This document shows, in pieces, positions 5,983 to 6,025 of a stretch of 6,025 nt of DNA (its first letter is position 1; every line of letters starts with the position of its first letter). The position numbers and the translations under genes were made by a program. The notes beneath the pieces were generated by a model. It was given only the letters and a program-made list of their open reading frames with translations. It did not search any database and had not been told where the DNA came from. The stretch comes from Thermoflexibacter sp. (GTDB lineage Bacteria > Bacteroidota > Bacteroidia > Cytophagales > Thermoflexibacteraceae). The DNA lies in NCBI GenBank assembly GCA_025455345.1, contig JALOMS010000311.1:1-6025 (forward strand). Reading direction: 5' to 3'.

Positions 5983-6025
5983 GTTGAAGCTATCCGAGCT
6001 TAATGTCATTTTGTCTTGTGAGAAA

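Noticed and set aside
5987..6001. AAGCT-ATCCG-AGCTT hairpin just after the kinase stop as a terminator
   Set aside because: The stem is only 5 bp and no run of T follows within the visible bases.
1..6025. tRNA, rRNA, CRISPR arrays or insertion sequences
   Set aside because: I saw no cloverleaf, rRNA-like stretch, regularly spaced direct repeats or transposase motifs on either strand.

Overview
The window looks like a chromosomal piece from a member of the Bacteroidetes (Bacteroidota), probably Cytophagales-like. The reasons are low GC, a Bacteroidetes-style ECF sigma factor with a FecR-type anti-sigma fragment, promoter elements of the TAnnTTTG type, mostly no Shine-Dalgarno sequences, and a TPR/coiled-coil histidine kinase with an HNLRAP H-box. 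The species cannot be read from the sequence.

Layout. Five genes lie on the minus strand. In transcription order they are an ECF sigma-70 factor (2920-3492), a dual-specificity/tyrosine-type phosphatase (2352-2837), an AAA15-type ATPase (830-2251), a 208-residue protein overlapping it by 11 bases (214-840), and the first 63 codons of a FecR-family anti-sigma factor that runs off the left edge (1-191). The FecR fragment has a TTG start, so an ATG-based gene search would miss it. On the plus strand is one large divergent gene, a TPR sensor histidine kinase (3862-5982). The 369-base divergent region (3493-3861) holds a good promoter for the sigma gene, a nearly perfect 21-bp inverted repeat at the predicted 5' end of the sigma transcript, a weaker promoter candidate for the kinase, and a possible 23-codon minus-strand membrane peptide behind a strong AGGAGGT. 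The last 43 bases hold no recognisable gene.

How the genes fit together. Sigma and FecR genes normally sit side by side in Bacteroidetes and form an outer-membrane-to-cytoplasm signalling switch. Here about 2.7 kb separates them. The ATPase and partner genes between them are markedly AT-richer (hand-counted 60-base samples of 22-32% GC) than the FecR fragment, phosphatase and sigma genes (about 42-52%). The simplest reading is that a two-gene cassette has been inserted into a sigma/anti-sigma locus. The pair has the build of a two-gene defence or toxin-like module: an ABC-type ATPase sensor translationally coupled to a small effector-like protein. It does not match PARIS, AbiL or Septu by its partner. 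It is the best candidate in this window for an undescribed system, but its function is inference only.
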